The notes: a model not told the origin generated them from the sequence alone. A DNA stretch of 10,726 nt from an uncultured Haloferula sp. (GCA_946885645.1 CAMPGU010000131.1:1-10726), one strand, 5' to 3'; numbered from the stretch's first letter, positions 1 through 8,138 are shown. Program-made: numbers and translations.

Positions 1-809
1 CAATCGAGGATGGTGAGGGGATCGGAAAGGGCAGCCTCGGGTTTGCCAAGGAGGCTCTCATGGATCGCCTTCGCGCGGCGCTTCACTTTCAGACCACCGG
101 GAAGGACGCCTTCCCCCGAGCACCCGCGGGTCACGCAGTCCTGCATGGCTTTCCAAATGGCGTCGAGTTGGCGGCGGGTGTCGGCCTCGGGTCGGAAGGC
201 GGCTTCGTTTTCCAGCAGCAGCGAGGCGATGGAGAGGCCCGTCGCCTCGCTGCGCGCCATCAATTCAGCGGCGCAGGTGAAAGGATGCGGAACATCCGCC
301 GCCGCTTTCACCGGGTGTTGCAATTCCTCTTCGGTGGCGATGAAGCCGCCGCCCAAGGAATAGATCACCGAATCCGCCAGAGGGACTCCCGAAACGTCGA
401 GCGCCGTGAAATGCATGCCATTCGGATGCAGCGGCAACGGTTTGAGGCGCTTGAAATCAAGGTCGGTTTTCCCGTCGAATTCCAGATCCGCTCCCCAGGG
501 AGCGCGGAGCTTGCCGGCGCGGATGGCGGCCAGCTTTTCCGTGATCGAGTCGATATCGATGCTTTCCGGTTCCTCGCCCAGGAAGCCCAGTAGAATCGCC
601 GAGTCCGTGCCGTGTCCCTTCCCCGTGGCGGCGAGCGAGCCGTAGAGATCGCAACGGAGACGCGCCACCCGCGGGGCGAGCCCTTCCGCCTCCAGCCTCC
701 GGACGAAGCGGCAGGCCGCCCGCATCGGACCCACCGTGTGGGAGGAAGAGGGGCCGATGCCGATGGTGAAGAGATCCAGCGCGGAAAGAGTCATGGTGCC
801 GTTGCTCAT
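1..809 (-). CDS. sdaA: L-serine ammonia-lyase (iron-sulfur, single-chain type), partial at C-terminus
   Basis: This gene encodes the enzyme that deaminates L-serine to pyruvate and ammonia in the cytoplasm using a 4Fe-4S cluster. Reading the minus strand from the ATG at 809-807 gives 269 residues before the left edge. The N-terminus carries the family signature GIGPSSSHTVGPMRAA (about residues 17-32), followed by YGSLAATGKGHGTD, an LPLHPNGM segment and SLGGGFI. These match the beta domain and the start of the alpha domain of E. coli SdaA/SdaB, which are about 455 residues. Roughly the last 40 percent is missing, including the cluster-binding cysteines, so catalytic competence cannot be judged here. 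An in-frame ATG at 794-792 would also keep the signature. The 809 start was preferred because a weak GGA lies about 10 bases upstream, while nothing suitable precedes 794. The gene is divergent from the BenE-family gene and has no evident functional link to it. Confidence 0.93.
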   Translation of the reverse strand, partial: MSNGTMTLSALDLFTIGIGPSSSHTVGPMRAACRFVRRLEAEGLAPRVARLRCDLYGSLAATGKGHGTDSAILLGFLGEEPESIDIDSITEKLAAIRAGKLRAPWGADLEFDGKTDLDFKRLKPLPLHPNGMHFTALDVSGVPLADSVIYSLGGGFIATEEELQHPVKAAADVPHPFTCAAELMARSEATGLSIASLLLENEAAFRPEADTRRQLDAIWKAMQDCVTRGCSGEGVLPGGLKVKRRAKAIHESLLGKPEAALSDPLTILD

Positions 810-957
810 GCTCGGGTTCCGTCCGCATCCATGCAAGATCGCGGAAAAAATTGACCGATTCGGCATCCGGGTCCGTTGGAAGCCGCCAATGAAAGCTCCC
901 CGGGGACCCGGCGCCATTGACGGCGGAGCTCCACGGGGGCATGAGGGCGCTGCCGCG
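810..957. promoter_or_regulatory. Divergent intergenic region with two near-identical 12-base repeats
   Basis: This 148-base gap separates two diverging genes and must hold both promoters. I see no convincing -35/-10 pair for either. TTGACC at 851-856 has no acceptable -10 partner at normal spacing. The notable content is AGCTCCCCGGGG at 894-905 and AGCTCCACGGGG at 927-938, which are direct repeats with one mismatch and starts 33 bases apart, about three helical turns. The first overlaps the perfect palindrome TCCCCGGGGA (897-906). The second overlaps GGAGCTCC (925-932). They could be tandem operator sites, but in GC-rich DNA chance is a real alternative. Confidence 0.3.
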
Positions 958-2136
958 ATGTTGAAAGACTTCTCCTTTTCCGCACTCGTCGCGGGGTTTG
1001 TTTCGGTGCTGGTGGGCTTCACCAGTTCGGTCGCGATCATCTTCCAAGCCACACGGAACCTGGGGGCCACACCGGAGCAGACGGCTTCGTGGCTTTGGGC
1101 CATAGGCCTGGGCATGGGAATCCCCAGCATCCTCTTATCCCTGGCGACGCGGAAGCCGATCCTCATCGCTTGGTCCACGCCGGGTGCGGTGGTGATCGGG
1201 GCGGCCGCGGCGGCGGGCCATCTGACCATGCCGCAGGCCATCGGTGCCTTCCTTTTCTCCGCCGTGCTGATCGTGGTTGCCGGTTTCAGCGGCGGATTCG
1301 AGAAGGTGATGAACCGGCTGCCGCTCCCGCTTGCTTCGGCCCTGCTCGCGGGGGTGCTTTCCCGTTTCGCGCTGGATGCGTTTGCCGCCATTCCCGTGAA
1401 CCCGATGCTCGTGCTGCCGATGGTGGCCGCTTACGTGGCCGGCCGCCGTTTCTGGCCGCGGGCGAATGTCCCGGTGATCCTGGCGCTCGGGATGGCCATC
1501 GCCGCGGTGCAGGGGAAGTTCCATCTGGAAGGGGTGCCGTGGCATCTCACCGTGCCGGTCTGGACCACCCCGGAATTCTCGCTGCCCGTTCTGATCGGGG
1601 TCGGGATCCCGCTCTTCATCGTGACGATGGCGTCCCAGAACCTGCCCGGTATCGCGGCGATCCGGGTGGGCGGGTATGAGGCCCCTGTGTCGAAGATCAT
1701 CGGCTGGACAGGTGTGGCGACCTTCCTGTTGGCACCCTTCGGGGCCTTCGGCATCAATCTCGCGGCGATCACCGCGGCTTTCGTGGTCGGGCCGGAGGCA
1801 CACCCGGACCCGAAGCGGCGCTACTGGGCACCGGTGTGTGCGGGCTTCGTCTATCTGCTGATCGGGGTGTTCGGGGCGACGGTGGCCGGACTTTTCGCCG
1901 CATTCCCCCGGGAACTGGTGCTGGCGGTGGGCGGGCTCGCGCTGCTGGCCACGATCGGGAACGCGCTATCGGCGGCCCTGGGCGGGGAGCGCTACCGGGA
2001 GGCCTCCGCCATAACGTTTTTCGTTACGCTCTCCGGCATCACCTTGCTCGGCATCGGCTCCGCCTTCTGGGGAATCGTGGCGGGCGGTATCGTGCTTTCT
2101 TTGCACCGCAGGGCCCCGGCGTCCCGCGCCGGTTAA
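958..2136 (+). CDS. benE: Benzoate/H+ symporter family membrane protein (BenE family)
   Basis: This is a 392-residue polytopic inner-membrane transporter of the BenE/YdcO family, whose characterised members import benzoate with protons. Almost the whole length is hydrophobic, with about 11-12 membrane segments. Family-like features are the opening FSFSALVAGFVSVLVGFTSS, the WSTPGAVV motif near residue 82, a VNPMLVLPMVAAYV stretch in the middle, and MASQNLPGIAAIR around residue 225. Length agrees with the family (about 390-400). The reading frame stays open upstream, but the extra residues there are polar and unlike the family, so the ATG at 958 is the likely start. Only AGGG around 943-946 resembles a ribosome site. 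It is followed after 45 bases by the hydrolase gene. The fold assignment is strong. Benzoate as the actual substrate is not shown by the sequence, because many homologues are uncharacterised, so the gene symbol denotes the family. Confidence 0.88.
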   Translation: MLKDFSFSALVAGFVSVLVGFTSSVAIIFQATRNLGATPEQTASWLWAIGLGMGIPSILLSLATRKPILIAWSTPGAVVIGAAAAAGHLTMPQAIGAFLFSAVLIVVAGFSGGFEKVMNRLPLPLASALLAGVLSRFALDAFAAIPVNPMLVLPMVAAYVAGRRFWPRANVPVILALGMAIAAVQGKFHLEGVPWHLTVPVWTTPEFSLPVLIGVGIPLFIVTMASQNLPGIAAIRVGGYEAPVSKIIGWTGVATFLLAPFGAFGINLAAITAAFVVGPEAHPDPKRRYWAPVCAGFVYLLIGVFGATVAGLFAAFPRELVLAVGGLALLATIGNALSAALGGERYREASAITFFVTLSGITLLGIGSAFWGIVAGGIVLSLHRRAPASRAG

Positions 2137-2181
2137 AGTGCGGTTTGACAGCAGGGCGGGCGGGGCTTTGTTAGGAACCCG

Positions 2182-2955
2182 ATGAAAACGCTTCTCCTCT
2201 CCCTCATGACCGCTTGTTCCGCTTCCGCCGCCCTTGTCGAAGAGACCGTCGAGTACGAGCACGATGGCGTCACCCTCGAAGGTTTCCATGTCTATGACGA
2301 CGCCGTGGAAGGGAAGCGTCCGGCGGTCCTGGTGATCCACCAGTGGACGGGGCTCAGCGATTACGAGAAACAGCGCAGCCGCATGTTGGCCGGGCTGGGC
2401 TACAACGTGCTGGCCGCGGACGTGTACGGCAAGGGCATCCGCCCGGTGCCTCCGGCTGCAGGGAAGGAAGCCGGGAAGTACAAGGGCGACCGCAAGCTCT
2501 ACCGCGGGCGCTTGAACGCGGGCCTTGCGATGCTGAAGAAGGACGAGCGCACGGATGGCTCGAAGGTCGCTGCCATCGGCTACTGTTTCGGGGGGACCGG
2601 CGCGCTGGAGCTTGCGCGGGCCGGCGCCGACCTCGCAGGCGTGGTATCCTTCCACGGCGGGCTGGACGCCGCCGAAGGCATGGCGGCGGAGCAGGGCGGG
2701 GTGAAAGCGAAGGTGCTGGTCTGCCACGGAGCGGAGGACCCGCATGTCCCGCCCGCGCAGGTGGAGGCGTTTGGAAAGGAAATGAAGGATGCCGGGGCGG
2801 ACTGGCAAGTCGTCGCATACGGCGGGGCTGTCCATTCGTTCACCCAGAAGATGGCGGGGGACGATCCCTCGAAAGGTTCCGCCTACAATGAAAAGGCGGA
2901 TCTCCGGTCGTGGGAGGTGATGAAAGACTTCTTCGCCGAGATCTTCGGGAAGTGA
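2182..2955 (+). CDS. Dienelactone hydrolase family protein with predicted signal peptide
   Basis: This is an alpha/beta-hydrolase of 257 residues. The N-terminus has a typical export signal (MKTLLLSLMTACSASA, probable cleavage near residues 16-17), so the mature enzyme of about 240 residues should be periplasmic or secreted. The catalytic triad expected of the dienelactone hydrolase family is visible: Cys135 in GYCFGG as nucleophile, Asp186 in HGAEDPHVP, and His218 in AVHSF. The VIHQWTGL segment at 51-58 fits the oxyanion region. Classical dienelactone hydrolases of chlorocatechol breakdown are cytoplasmic, so this one more likely acts on another ester or lactone; the substrate is unknown. 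The start is supported by AGGA at 2173-2176, five bases before the ATG. It lies 45 bases after the BenE-family stop in the same direction, so co-transcription is plausible. The CDS keeps the conserved tail to the TGA at 2953-2955. Confidence 0.9.
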   Translation: MKTLLLSLMTACSASAALVEETVEYEHDGVTLEGFHVYDDAVEGKRPAVLVIHQWTGLSDYEKQRSRMLAGLGYNVLAADVYGKGIRPVPPAAGKEAGKYKGDRKLYRGRLNAGLAMLKKDERTDGSKVAAIGYCFGGTGALELARAGADLAGVVSFHGGLDAAEGMAAEQGGVKAKVLVCHGAEDPHVPPAQVEAFGKEMKDAGADWQVVAYGGAVHSFTQKMAGDDPSKGSAYNEKADLRSWEVMKDFFAEIFGK

Positions 2956-3085
2956 GGCGGGTGCGAAACGCACGGGCGGAACTTCGCGCTTTGCGAACGG
3001 TGCGTCCGGCGTGAGGCTTGCGGTGCCGACGAGCTTTTCCGGAAGCGATCCCGGACTTTCGTCTCCTACCGTGCCGAACCCTCGC

Positions 3086-4108
3086 ATGCTCCGTCCGATT
3101 TTCACTCTAGCCGCCTGTTCCCTTCTTCTCCTTCCGGTTCCGCTTCTTGCGCAGGGAAAAGGTTCCGCCGCCGGGCCGGTGGCGGCGGAGGTGTATGTGG
3201 TCAAGGCGACACCGATGGCGATGACCGTCAACACGGTGGGCACCCTGCGGGCGAACGAGGCGGTGGATATCGTGCCGGAGCTGACGAAGCGGCTGGTGCG
3301 GATCCAGGTGGAGGAAGGCGCGCAAGTGGCGAAGGACGAGGTGCTCTTCTTACTCGACGATGCCGACTTGAATGCGGAGATCGTGGAGATCGAAGCGCGC
3401 TTGAAACTCGCGCAGGCGAACGAGGCGCGCACCGGCAACCTGCTCCCCCAGAAGGCGATCAGCCGACAGGAATACGACCTCGCGAAATCGGAGCTCGATG
3501 TTTTCAAAGCCCAGAAAGCGACCAAGGAAGTGGAGCTGGCCAAGACCCGCATCCGCGCGCCCTTTTCCGGAAAAACCGGGGTCCGGCGGGTGAGCGAAGG
3601 CGCCCTCGTGACGCCCAGCACGGTGCTGATGACCCTGCAGGATCTCTCCCGCATCAAGGTCGATTTCCCGCTCCCGGAGCGGTATGCGAGCGAGGTTAAA
3701 ACCGGCCAGAGATTCACCTTCACCGTAGCGGGAAACGCCACGATCTTCGAAGGCCAGGTGCAGGTGATCGAACCTGCGGTGGAAGCGGCCACGCGCAGCC
3801 TGCAGGTGCGCGGCATCTGCGACAGCCCGAAGGGACTCCTGCCGGGCGGATTCGCGGAAGTCAGCTTGCAGCTCGATACGGTGGAAAACGGTTTCGCGAT
3901 TCCCAGCGAGGCGGTGGTTCCCTCTGCTCGCGGCCAAGGTGTTTACGTGGCGAAGGATGGCAAAGCCGAGTTCCGCGATATCGACATCGGGATCCGCACC
4001 GCCGGGCAGGTGCAGGTGCTCCGCGGGTTGAGCGCGGGCGATCAACTCCTCACCACCAATCTCCTCCGCCTGAGGCCGGGCGTGGAGGTCAAGCCCGTCG
4101 AGCCCTGA
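3086..4108 (+). CDS. RND efflux periplasmic adaptor subunit (membrane fusion protein, HlyD/AcrA type)
   Basis: This adaptor links an inner-membrane RND pump to an outer-membrane channel. The 340-residue product starts with a signal peptide (about residues 1-23, core LLLLPVPLLAQ). Residues 47-92 form the first half of the lipoyl/barrel-sandwich domain (VGTLRANEAVDIVPEL, then VEEGAQVAKDEVLFLLDD). A short coiled hairpin follows at about 93-155. The second lipoyl half is at 156-187 (TRIRAPFSGKTGVRRVSEG), then the beta-barrel and membrane-proximal domains (LPGGFAEVSLQL, AIPSEAVV). Length is slightly short for the family because the hairpin is short. The frame is open from a GTG at 3011, but the ATG at 3086 places the signal peptide at the N-terminus and is preferred, although no Shine-Dalgarno precedes it. 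LAAC at 8-11 resembles a lipobox but lies before the hydrophobic core, so lipidation is unlikely. The permease gene follows after 48 bases. Confidence 0.92.
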   Translation: MLRPIFTLAACSLLLLPVPLLAQGKGSAAGPVAAEVYVVKATPMAMTVNTVGTLRANEAVDIVPELTKRLVRIQVEEGAQVAKDEVLFLLDDADLNAEIVEIEARLKLAQANEARTGNLLPQKAISRQEYDLAKSELDVFKAQKATKEVELAKTRIRAPFSGKTGVRRVSEGALVTPSTVLMTLQDLSRIKVDFPLPERYASEVKTGQRFTFTVAGNATIFEGQVQVIEPAVEAATRSLQVRGICDSPKGLLPGGFAEVSLQLDTVENGFAIPSEAVVPSARGQGVYVAKDGKAEFRDIDIGIRTAGQVQVLRGLSAGDQLLTTNLLRLRPGVEVKPVEP

Positions 4109-4156
4109 GTTCCGCGAAAGGCATCCCCTGCATCGCGCGATCCGCCATTTCCTTTC

Positions 4157-7100
4157 GTGAGCCTAGCCGAAACCAGTATCAAGCGCCCCGTCCTCGCGAC
4201 GGTGATGTCGCTCGCCATCCTCCTCTTCGGGATCACCGGGTTCCATTTCCTCGGGGTGAGGGAATATCCCGCAGTCGATCCGCCGATCGTCACGGTGCAG
4301 ACGCAGTATCCGGGTGCGAATCCGGAGGTGATCGCCTCGCAGATCACCGAACCGCTGGAAGCGGTGATCAACGGCATCGCGGGCATCCGCACCATGGCTT
4401 CCGAGTCACGACAGGAGCGCTCCACGATCACGGTCGAGTTCACCCTGGACACCGATCTCGACACGGCGGCGAACGACGTGCGCGACCGCGTTTCGCGGGC
4501 GGTGCGGAACCTGCCGGTGGATTCCAATCCGCCGGTGGTGGAAAAGGCCGACGCGGACTCCCAGCCGATCCTCTTCCTCTCCATGCGCAGCGACAAACGG
4601 AGCATCCTGGAGGTCAGCGATCTGGCCGACCGCCTGATCCGCGAGCGCATGGAAACGATCCCCGGCGTCTCTTCGGTCCGGATTTTCGGGGAGAAGCGCT
4701 ATGCGATGCGGCTGTGGATGGACCCGGTGAAGTTGGCCGTGCATGGCGTAACGCCGATCGATGTCCAGACCGCGTTAGATGAACAGAACGTGGATCTGCC
4801 CAGCGGCCGGCTGGAGGGCAGCACGACCGAGCTTTCCCTGCGGACCTTGGGACGACTCAACACCCCCGAAGATTTCGAAAATCTCATCATCAAGGAAGAG
4901 GACGGCCGGCAGATTCATTTCAGGGATATCGGTTACGCCGAGCTGGGGGCCGAAAACCTGCGCACGGGCACGAAGACCGATCTGGTGTACTCCATCGGGG
5001 TGGCCGTCATCCCCCAGCCGAACACGAACGCGATCGCCATCGCGGACGAGTTCTACAAACGGCTGGATCAGGTGAAGAAGGAGGTGCCGCAGGACGTGAC
5101 GATGGAGGTTGGCTATGATTTCACCCGCTTTGTCCGGCGTTCGGTCTCGGAGGTGGAGGAAACGCTGGTGATCGCTTTTTGCCTGGTGGCACTGATCATC
5201 TTCCTGTTCCTGCGGGACTGGCGTTCCACCGTCATTCCGGTGATCGCGATCCCGGTCAGCATCGTCTCCGGGTTCTTCATCATGTACGTGTCGGGATTCT
5301 CGATCAACGTGCTCACGCTGGTCGCCATCGTGCTCGCCATCGGCCTGGTCTGTGACGACGCGATCGTGGTGCTGGAGAATATCTACGCGAAGATCGAGGA
5401 CGGCATGCCGCCGCTGGAGGCGGCGATCAAGGGCTCGAAGGAGATCTATTTCGCCGTAATTTCGACGACCATCGCGCTGGCAGCGGTCTTCCTGCCGATC
5501 ATTTTCCTTTCCGGATTGACGGGGCGCTTGTTCCGGGAGTTCGGCGTCACGCTCGCGGGCTGCGTGCTTGTCTCCGCATTCGTGGCCTTGACGCTTTCGC
5601 CGATGATGTGCCGCTTCCTCCTGAAGAAGCACGACGAGAGGAAGAACTGGTTCTACCGGGTCACGGAGCCGTTCTTCGTCATGCTGGGCAGGGGCTACCG
5701 CGGTTCGCTGGGGGGCTTCCTGAAGGTCCGCTGGCTTGCCTTCGTCATCCTGGCCGCGAATGCCGTCCTCATCGTGTGGCTCGGCAAGTCGGTACCGCGC
5801 GAGCTTGCCCCGCTGGAAGACCGGGAAAATATCCGCGTCAGCGTGACCGCGCCCGAGGGATCCGGCTTCGAGTTCACGGAAAGCTGGATGGACAAGATCG
5901 ACACCTACGTGCGCGATAGCATTCCCGAGACCTTCCGTACCTTTTCCATCTTGGGCGGCGGCGGCGGCCGGAGCGAGGCCAACGCGGCAATCCAGAACAT
6001 CTACCTGATACCGCCGGAGGAACGCGGACGGAGCCAGGTGGAAATCCACAAGCAGATCATGGAGGACATGAACGCCTTCACCGGCGTGCGCGCCTTCGCC
6101 ACCCAGCCGCCGACCATCGGGGATCGCCGCGGGGGCCAGCCCGTCGCCTACGTCCTGCAGGCGCCCAATCTGGAGGCGCTGATCGAGGTGCTGCCCGAAT
6201 TCATCGATGAAGCGAACAAGAGCCCGGTGCTCCGCCAGATCGATGTCGATCTGAAGGTCAACCGTCCCGAGGGGATCATCTCGATCAACCGCAACAAGGC
6301 TGCGGAGCTGGGCGTGCCCGTGGAGCAGATCGCCCGCATCCTGGATTTCGCATACTCCGGCCGCCGCTTCGGCTATTTCCTGAAAGACGGGAAGCAGTAC
6401 CAGGTGATCGGGCAGATGCAGCGTCAGGACCGGAACGACCCGGGCGACTTGAAGAAGCTCTTCGTGCCCACCAAGAACGGCGGGATGGTGTCCTTGGATA
6501 ACCTTGTGACTTTCGACGAATCCGCGAGCCCCGCCGCGATCTTCCGCTTCAACCGCTCCGTGTCCGCCACGATCCAAGGCTCTCCGGCACCGGGGAAGAC
6601 CCTCGGAGACGGGATCGCGGAAATGGACCGCATCGCCGATCAGGTCCTGCCGGAGGGTTTCCGCACCGCGCTGGCAGGGCAGTCGCGAGACTTCGCGGAG
6701 AGTTCTTCGAGCCTGCTGTTCGCTTTCATTCTCGCGCTGCTGATCATCTACCTGGTGCTCGCGGCGCAGTTCGAGAGCTTCATCGACCCGCTGATCATCA
6801 TCCTCACCGTGCCGCTTTCGCTGGCGGGTGCTTTACTCACCCTGCATCTGACCGGGCAGACGCTGAATGTCTTCAGCCAGATCGGGATCATCATGCTGGT
6901 GGGTCTGGTGACGAAGAACGGGATCCTGATCGTGGAATTCGCCAACCAGCGCAAAGAGCAGGGATTGAAGAAACTGGAGGCGGTGCTGGAAGCTTCCGTG
7001 GCGCGTCTGCGGCCGATCCTGATGACCAGCCTCGCGACGATCCTTGGCATCCTGCCGATCGCGCTGTCGCTGGGCGCTTCGGCCGGCTCGCGGCAGTCCT

Positions 7101-7243
7101 TGGGCATTGCGGTGGTGGGCGGTCTGATCTTTTCGGGTCTGCTGACACTTTTCGTAGTGCCGGCGGTGTACGCGGTATTTTCCCGGGAGTTGAAGCACGG
7201 CGTCGGGAAGCCGGAGACGGATGCGGCGATCGCGGAAGCCTGA
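4157..7243 (+). CDS. Efflux RND transporter permease subunit (HAE1 family, AcrB-like)
   Basis: This is a 1028-residue proton-driven inner-membrane pump that exports hydrophobic or amphiphilic compounds, close to the 1,030-1,050 residues usual for the family. It shows the expected duplicated plan. TM1 follows the N-terminal TSIKRPVLATV. A large periplasmic loop spans about 32-335, TM2-6 about 336-485, a second loop about 550-850, and TM8-12 runs to about 1008. The proton relay is intact: Asp400 and Asp401 in GLVCDDAIVVLEN on TM4, and Lys920 in GLVTKNGILIVEFAN on TM10. The N-terminus is well conserved, so the GTG at 4157 is the start despite lacking a clear ribosome site. It forms an operon with the adaptor 48 bases upstream. 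No outer-membrane factor or regulator lies in the window, so a TolC-like channel must be encoded elsewhere. The drug or metabolite exported cannot be inferred. Cys399 replaces the more usual Val beside the aspartates. Confidence 0.96.
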   Translation: MSLAETSIKRPVLATVMSLAILLFGITGFHFLGVREYPAVDPPIVTVQTQYPGANPEVIASQITEPLEAVINGIAGIRTMASESRQERSTITVEFTLDTDLDTAANDVRDRVSRAVRNLPVDSNPPVVEKADADSQPILFLSMRSDKRSILEVSDLADRLIRERMETIPGVSSVRIFGEKRYAMRLWMDPVKLAVHGVTPIDVQTALDEQNVDLPSGRLEGSTTELSLRTLGRLNTPEDFENLIIKEEDGRQIHFRDIGYAELGAENLRTGTKTDLVYSIGVAVIPQPNTNAIAIADEFYKRLDQVKKEVPQDVTMEVGYDFTRFVRRSVSEVEETLVIAFCLVALIIFLFLRDWRSTVIPVIAIPVSIVSGFFIMYVSGFSINVLTLVAIVLAIGLVCDDAIVVLENIYAKIEDGMPPLEAAIKGSKEIYFAVISTTIALAAVFLPIIFLSGLTGRLFREFGVTLAGCVLVSAFVALTLSPMMCRFLLKKHDERKNWFYRVTEPFFVMLGRGYRGSLGGFLKVRWLAFVILAANAVLIVWLGKSVPRELAPLEDRENIRVSVTAPEGSGFEFTESWMDKIDTYVRDSIPETFRTFSILGGGGGRSEANAAIQNIYLIPPEERGRSQVEIHKQIMEDMNAFTGVRAFATQPPTIGDRRGGQPVAYVLQAPNLEALIEVLPEFIDEANKSPVLRQIDVDLKVNRPEGIISINRNKAAELGVPVEQIARILDFAYSGRRFGYFLKDGKQYQVIGQMQRQDRNDPGDLKKLFVPTKNGGMVSLDNLVTFDESASPAAIFRFNRSVSATIQGSPAPGKTLGDGIAEMDRIADQVLPEGFRTALAGQSRDFAESSSSLLFAFILALLIIYLVLAAQFESFIDPLIIILTVPLSLAGALLTLHLTGQTLNVFSQIGIIMLVGLVTKNGILIVEFANQRKEQGLKKLEAVLEASVARLRPILMTSLATILGILPIALSLGASAGSRQSLGIAVVGGLIFSGLLTLFVVPAVYAVFSRELKHGVGKPETDAAIAEA

Positions 7244-7246
7244 GCC

Positions 7247-7260
7247 GCCGTTGTCACGGC
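7247..7260. terminator. Small hairpin between convergent stop codons, possible bidirectional terminator
   Basis: GCCGT (7247-7251) pairs with ACGGC (7256-7260) around a four-base loop. It sits between the permease stop (7241-7243) and the opposing stop of the DUF4010 gene (7256-7254). With only 10 bases between the two genes, any terminator must be this compact or lie inside the opposing gene. There is no U-tract on either side and the stem has only five pairs, so the call is weak. Confidence 0.2.
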
Positions 7261-8138
7261 CACAGCATCAGGATCGTGGCGCCGCCCAGCAAGATCGCCC
7301 CGAAGCCCGCGAGGGTCGCCTTCACGTACAAGCCTTTGCCAAGGACCGCTGCCAGTCCCGCCTTGAAAACGGAGTTGGCAAGACCGCCAAGCAGGATGAC
7401 GCGCCAGCCCGTTTTCGGATCGACATCTCCCGATGAGACGAGGCCGGCCGTCGAGAGAGTGATGGCGTCCATATCGGTGAGACCGGAGATGGCGGCCACG
7501 GCATAGAGGCCGGAGTTTCCGAAGTGCTGCTTGGCAAGCGCCACCCCGTAAAGAACCGCCACGTAGAGAAGCCCGAACATCACGGCACTCTTCAATTCGG
7601 AGGGAGCTTCCTCCTCTCCCGGCGAATGCCCGGAGCGCGCAGCCATCAGTTGCACTCCGGTGGCGACGATGCCGCTCCAGATCATCATCGCGGCCAGCGG
7701 CGGCAGCAGGCTTCCCATGTGTCCGCGCGCGGTCAATACCACTTCCGCGATCACCCGGACGAATCCTACCGCGGAGGCAAGCAGCGCCATCGCGGCGAAG
7801 GACATGCCCGCCGCGCCCTCCGCGCGGCTGCGGCGGGATACGCTGGCCGTCGTGGCCGTGCTGGACACCAGGCCGCCGAGAATTCCCGCAATCAGGGAGC
7901 TCTTCGCCCCGCCAATGAACTTCCCCGCCAGGTAGGCCACCAGGCTGATCCCCACGATCAGCACCACCATCAACCACACCTTGAAAGGATTCAGCACCCC
8001 CAGGTAGCCCATCTCCCGGTTGGGCAGCAGCGGCAGGATCACCAGCCCGGCCAGCACGAGCCGCGCGATCTCCTTCAGGTCCTTTTCCCCCACCTTCCGG
8101 ACCATGCCGTGCAGCGGCACATCATCATGGAGGAGCAC
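7254..8138 (-). CDS. DUF4010-type C-terminal portion of an MgtC/SapB-family membrane protein, separated from its N-terminus by an amber codon
   Basis: This frame continues directly, without any shift, from the upstream fragment after the TAG at 8141-8139. It encodes about 294 residues with roughly nine membrane segments. Typical DUF4010 features are LPLLPNR after the first helix, LNPFKVWLMVVLIVGIS, GGLVSSTATTASVSRRSR near 88-105, GLTDMDAITLSTAGLV in the C-terminal third, and LGGLANSVFKAGLAAVLG. The family is full-length at about 410-430 residues, matching the two fragments added together. Independent translation could begin at the GTG immediately after the TAG (8138-8136) or at ATG 8105-8103, but neither has a ribosome site. 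This is therefore most simply the distal part of one gene, whether inactivated, misread in sequencing, or read through. Molecular function is unknown: the fused MgtC-like domain family is poorly characterised and no substrate can be claimed. Confidence 0.8.
   Translation of the reverse strand: MLLHDDVPLHGMVRKVGEKDLKEIARLVLAGLVILPLLPNREMGYLGVLNPFKVWLMVVLIVGISLVAYLAGKFIGGAKSSLIAGILGGLVSSTATTASVSRRSRAEGAAGMSFAAMALLASAVGFVRVIAEVVLTARGHMGSLLPPLAAMMIWSGIVATGVQLMAARSGHSPGEEEAPSELKSAVMFGLLYVAVLYGVALAKQHFGNSGLYAVAAISGLTDMDAITLSTAGLVSSGDVDPKTGWRVILLGGLANSVFKAGLAAVLGKGLYVKATLAGFGAILLGGATILMLWP

Noticed and set aside
806..832. Eight-codon reading frame whose TGA overlaps the sdaA start; a similar one at 941-964 overlaps the benE start
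   Set aside because: Neither has its own ribosome site, and such tiny overlaps arise easily by chance. No evidence for leader peptides or coupling.
2145..2173. TTGACA 5' of the hydrolase gene as a promoter
   Set aside because: The -35 hexamer is perfect, but 17 bases on the sequence is TTGTTA, a poor -10, and transcription would start at or inside the coding region.
2961..2997. Two small adjacent hairpins after the hydrolase gene (GTGCG-AAA-CGCAC and TTCGC-GCTTT-GCGAA) as a terminator
   Set aside because: Stems are only five pairs and no T-tract follows. Chance hairpins of this size are frequent in GC-rich DNA.
3011..3085. GTG at 3011 as start of the adaptor
   Set aside because: It would put 25 polar residues before the hydrophobic signal peptide, so the ATG at 3086 is the better start.
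1966..3816. 616-codon open frame on the minus strand
   Set aside because: It runs antisense to the BenE-family, hydrolase and adaptor genes, has a low-complexity Arg/Ser/Ala composition and no recognisable domain. It is a by-product of high GC.
4132..4141. Palindrome ATCGCGCGAT before the permease as an operator
   Set aside because: Ten-base CG-rich palindromes are common at this base composition, and it is a single copy within an operon spacer.
4775..6577. 600-codon open frame on the minus strand
   Set aside because: Wholly antisense to the RND permease, rich in His/Asp/Arg/Gln as expected of a mirror frame, with no motifs.
6748..7977. 409-codon open frame on the minus strand
   Set aside because: It overlaps the permease in antisense and the DUF4010 frame out of register. 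Its product has no family features, while the overlapped frames do.
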